8,431 nucleotides of DNA, from the NCBI GenBank assembly GCA_009774155.1, contig VSNE01000109.1, positions 1 through 8,431 on the forward strand. The letters run 5' to 3'. The notes under the pieces were generated by a model. It made no database searches. It was not told the origin of the DNA and saw nothing but the letters and a program-made list of their open reading frames with translations. This DNA is from Lachnospiraceae bacterium (lineage in GTDB: Bacteria; Bacillota; Clostridia; Lachnospirales; Lachnospiraceae). A program made the position numbers and the translations under genes. Position 1 is the stretch's first letter. Each line of letters opens with the position of its first letter. Shown one piece after another: positions 6,368 through 8,431 of this stretch.

Positions 6368-7411
6368 CTATTTTTCTCTTAATCGTATCACCTTGGCCGC
6401 CTTTCTCTTGTTATCCTCCGCCATTGCCGCATAATGCTTCCGGGTTGTATTTACATTCTTATGTCCCAGAACTTCAGCTACCAGATAAATATCCCCTGTT
6501 TCCTGATATAAGGAAGTCCCATAAGTGCTGCGCAGCTTATGGGGCGTAATTTTTTTAGCCGTTGCCGTGGAAGCATATTTTTTAACCAGCCGTTCCACGG
6601 AACGTACGGTAATCCTCGTATTTTTCTGAGAAATGAACAGTGCGTTTTCATGTCCCGGCTCCGGTTCCATAGTCAGGCGCTCATCCATATAATTTTGGAG
6701 CATCTCCTCAGCTTCCTCTCCAAAATATACAAGGTCTTCATTTCCGCCTTTTCGGATGATCCGCATATTGCCGTTGTCAAAATCCAGATCCTGGATATCC
6801 AGTCCCACCAGCTCCGTAACCCGGATTCCTGTTCCCAGCAGAGTTACAACAATAGCCAGATCCCGCAGCCTGGTTTTGGTATGCCATACTTTCTGCTTTT
6901 CAGACAGCTTATCGCCTGATTCGATATTGTCAATAAGCCGGGCAACTTCGCCTGCATCCATGCGGATAATATTTTTTTCCTTTACTCTTGGAACATCCAC
7001 CACAGACGGGGCATTTTTCTGAATTATTTCTTTTTTGTGGAAATAGCCAAAGAAGGTGTTCAGGGTCGCCAGCTTCCGGGCCTTGCCTTCCTCATGATTT
7101 CTGAAGCTCTGACCGTCCTTTTCATAATAAGTAAGAAAGGACAGATATTCTTCAATATCCACCGGCTGAAGCGCATCCAGGATAGTGACCGGAAGTGTGC
7201 GGATATCCTTATCCTTAAAGTAAGGATTTTCTGTTTTTAAAAAGTAAAAAAACGTACTTAAATCATAGGCATAATTGCGCCGTGTATTGGTTGCCTTTTG
7301 AATCTCCATAGCCCGGAAAAAGTCCGACGCAAAGGCCGGAAGTTCCTTCTGAAGTTCCCGGAGCTTTTGAATGTTTTTTAGATCCATTTGTTCATGATAG
7401 GACATCGGCAT
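6368..7411 (-). CDS. XerS-like tyrosine recombinase
   Basis: A 347-residue site-specific recombinase of the lambda-integrase family. The N-terminal core-binding domain (about 26-132) includes TRRNYAYDLSTFFYFL and ARKLATLNTFFGYFHKK. The catalytic domain (about 150-340) carries the full set of active residues: R197 in GTGIRVTEL, K221 in IRKGG, H291 and R294 in HKLRSTYGT, H317 in LGHKN, and the nucleophile Y327 in RKHYA. Its length (XerC/XerD are about 300) and the extra segment before the first catalytic arginine (about 160-182) make it look more like the single-recombinase XerS type than the XerC/XerD pair, or like an element integrase of similar build. No excisionase or other phage or conjugation gene is nearby. 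AAGGAGG (7426-7420) lies 8 bases before the ATG. A perfect inverted repeat with a 6-base centre lies 31 bases upstream of the start and is a candidate target, as in streptococci where the dif site adjoins xerS. XerS identity is inferred from architecture and remembered family sequence. Confidence 0.93.
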   Translation of the reverse strand: MPMSYHEQMDLKNIQKLRELQKELPAFASDFFRAMEIQKATNTRRNYAYDLSTFFYFLKTENPYFKDKDIRTLPVTILDALQPVDIEEYLSFLTYYEKDGQSFRNHEEGKARKLATLNTFFGYFHKKEIIQKNAPSVVDVPRVKEKNIIRMDAGEVARLIDNIESGDKLSEKQKVWHTKTRLRDLAIVVTLLGTGIRVTELVGLDIQDLDFDNGNMRIIRKGGNEDLVYFGEEAEEMLQNYMDERLTMEPEPGHENALFISQKNTRITVRSVERLVKKYASTATAKKITPHKLRSTYGTSLYQETGDIYLVAEVLGHKNVNTTRKHYAAMAEDNKRKAAKVIRLREK

Positions 7412-7442
7412 ATGTAAAACCTCCTTAAATCCTGTTTTTTTC

Positions 7443-7482
7443 TATAACTAGTCGCAAAACTGCCATTTTGCGACTAGTTATA
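7443..7482. repeat. Perfect inverted repeat, candidate dif-like recombination core site
   Basis: TATAACTAGTCGCAAAA (7443-7459) is exactly complementary to 7466-7482, separated by the 6-base centre CTGCCA (7460-7465). Two recombinase-binding arms around a 6-base crossover region is the geometry of Xer dif sites. The centre, AAAACT-NNN-ATTTT, also recalls the streptococcal difSL core as I remember it. It lies between the recombinase gene and the divergent ATPase gene, where no terminator is needed. It falls at the predicted transcription start and 5' leader of the recombinase, so an mRNA hairpin or an autoregulatory operator is also possible. Confidence 0.6.
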
Positions 7483-7491
7483 ATTGTTTAT

Positions 7492-7520
7492 ATTGTACTA
7501 CTGTTCATCCCTTTTTGCAA
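7492..7520 (-). promoter_or_regulatory. Predicted promoter of the recombinase gene
   Basis: On the minus strand TTGCAA (7520-7515) and TACAAT (7497-7492) are separated by 17 bases. The predicted start is near 7485, directly at the outer edge of the inverted repeat at 7482-7443. Any protein bound to that repeat would therefore hinder transcription of the recombinase gene, and the transcript would begin with the hairpin. Confidence 0.55.
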
Positions 7521-7525
7521 GCCCA

Positions 7526-7555
7526 TTGACGGGAAGGAAAGAAAATTGTTATACT
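7526..7555 (+). promoter_or_regulatory. Predicted promoter of the ABC-class ATPase gene
   Basis: TTGACG (7526-7531) and TATACT (7550-7555) are 18 bases apart, and the -10 is extended by TGT (7547-7549). Predicted start is near 7562, giving a leader of about 40 bases with AAGGAG at 7587-7592 as ribosome binding site. No operator-like repeat is seen in it. Confidence 0.65.
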
Positions 7556-7602
7556 AATGAGTAGCGTAAATTAAATAATTATATATAAGGAGAACATAAA
7601 AT

Positions 7603-8431
7603 ATGAAATCGTCCAATGACCTGCGCACATCCCTGCGCGCCATCGATCATAAAGGATATCCGGCCTATAAATCACTGGCCGGGAACTATCAGTTTGGAAG
7701 CTTTGCGCTGTTTATCGACCATGTGCAGGGAGATCCGTTTGCGTCTCCTTCCAGCCTTCATGTGGAAATTGCTCACAAGGCTGCCGGTTTTCCGGAAGCC
7801 TATTATAAAAGGGACTGTTCCCGCATTGCCCTTCAGGATTTTCTGACCAGACGCTTTGCTTCCCAGTTTGAAGATTACAATTTCAAGGCAAAGGGCTCCG
7901 GGAAAAGCGGTCTTTTGTCCATCACCAAATGCGGTCAGGAGGTCTTGGAACGAAGCGCCTGCCAGATAACAGATACAAAGATAACTGCCCGGTTTCATGT
8001 TGGGTTTCCTGCTTTTGGGCGTACGATCAACGCCGGCGAGCTGGAAAAAATTTTGTTTGATTTTCTGCCCCGATGCGTGGAAAACAGCTTTTTCTACCGG
8101 AAGCTGGACAGTAAAAAGGTAGAAGCCGCAGTTTTCCTTGCGGAGGACCAGGAGGCAGTAAGGAAGCTTTTAAAGGAGGAAGGGCTTGCTGCTTTTGTGG
8201 CAAACGGCGCGGTTCTGCCAAGGAAAAGCGGCGTTTCCGATCTTCCTATGAAGGACAGCATTCCCTTCCGCTCTCCTGCTGCCATGGAAAAAACCTTTAT
8301 TCTGCCCCACCATGGAGCCGTCAGCGGAATGGCGGTTCCCCAGGGAATCACTTTGATTGTAGGCGGAGGATATCACGGAAAATCCACTCTTTTGGAGGGG
8401 CTTCAAACAGGCGTTTATATTCATATAAAAG
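7603..8431 (+). CDS. ABC-class ATPase of the PF09818 family, 5' part only
   Basis: The reading frame from ATG 7603 stays open to the window edge, giving 276 residues of a protein usually about twice that long, so the C-terminal half with Walker B and signature motifs is outside. The start has AAGGAG 10 bases upstream. The N-terminus shows the family pattern LRAIDHKGYPAYKSLAGNY followed by FALFIDHVQGDPFASPS (residues 34-50), then VGFPAFGRTI (133-142). The unusual Walker A GGGYHGKST (254-262) is followed by LLEGLQTGVY. Together these identify the group annotated as predicted ATPase of the ABC class, soluble proteins without a transporter domain. The trypanosomal member MRB1590 binds RNA; the bacterial role is not settled. 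It is divergently placed from the recombinase and has its own promoter, so a functional link between the two is not implied. Confidence 0.9.
   Translation, partial: MKSSNDLRTSLRAIDHKGYPAYKSLAGNYQFGSFALFIDHVQGDPFASPSSLHVEIAHKAAGFPEAYYKRDCSRIALQDFLTRRFASQFEDYNFKAKGSGKSGLLSITKCGQEVLERSACQITDTKITARFHVGFPAFGRTINAGELEKILFDFLPRCVENSFFYRKLDSKKVEAAVFLAEDQEAVRKLLKEEGLAAFVANGAVLPRKSGVSDLPMKDSIPFRSPAAMEKTFILPHHGAVSGMAVPQGITLIVGGGYHGKSTLLEGLQTGVYIHIK

Noticed and set aside
6352..6376. A terminator between the C39-like gene and the recombinase
   Set aside because: AGCAG/CCGCT with a mismatch followed by ATTTTTC is only a 4-pair stem and overlaps the recombinase stop codon; too weak to call.
6368..7411. 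The integrase of a prophage or conjugative element
   Set aside because: No excisionase, phage, mobilisation or tRNA attachment site is visible, and the flanking genes look like core genome; it remains possible if the element is mostly outside the window.
1..8431. CRISPR array, tRNA, rRNA or insertion sequence
   Set aside because: No regularly spaced repeat set, cloverleaf, rRNA-like stretch or transposase with terminal repeats was seen on either strand.

Overview
The window looks like a chromosomal segment of a low-to-moderate GC Firmicute of class Clostridia, most likely a Lachnospiraceae-type gut anaerobe. The grounds are strong AGGAGG-type ribosome binding sites, sigma-A promoters with extended -10 elements, a DinR-type LexA box (CGAAC-N4-GTT), and a gene set common in that group: an OmpR-type two-component system, an M15/VanY peptidase, a C39-like peptidase and a XerS-like recombinase. 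Genus cannot be fixed from the sequence alone.

Layout: (1) A small gene of unknown function ends at 456. (2) A 199-base intergenic stretch (457-655) holds a near-consensus promoter with a TTAAG direct repeat, a strong terminator-like hairpin just downstream, and a second promoter region with a GATGCAAA direct repeat. (3) A four-gene plus-strand operon runs 656-4460: response regulator, sensor histidine kinase, a membrane-anchored protein of unknown function whose start overlaps the kinase stop by one base, and a membrane-anchored VanY-type carboxypeptidase. (4) lexA is convergent on the minus strand (5151-4534), with its own terminator, promoter and LexA box. (5) Divergent from lexA is a membrane-tethered C39-like cysteine peptidase (5410-6321), whose promoter resembles the one in front of the two-component operon. 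(6) A minus-strand XerS-like tyrosine recombinase (7411-6368) is followed, in a divergent intergenic region, by a perfect 17-6-17 inverted repeat (7443-7482) with the geometry of a Xer/dif core site. (7) A plus-strand ABC-class ATPase of the PF09818 family starts at 7603 and runs off the end of the window.

How the genes may work together: the regulator, kinase, unknown membrane protein and VanY-type peptidase form one transcription unit that plausibly senses and remodels the cell envelope. The similar promoter in front of the C39-like peptidase suggests it belongs to the same regulon (inference). LexA shows the hallmarks of an autoregulated SOS repressor. The recombinase and its adjacent inverted repeat resemble the single-recombinase XerS/difSL arrangement of streptococci and are the most distinctive part of the window.
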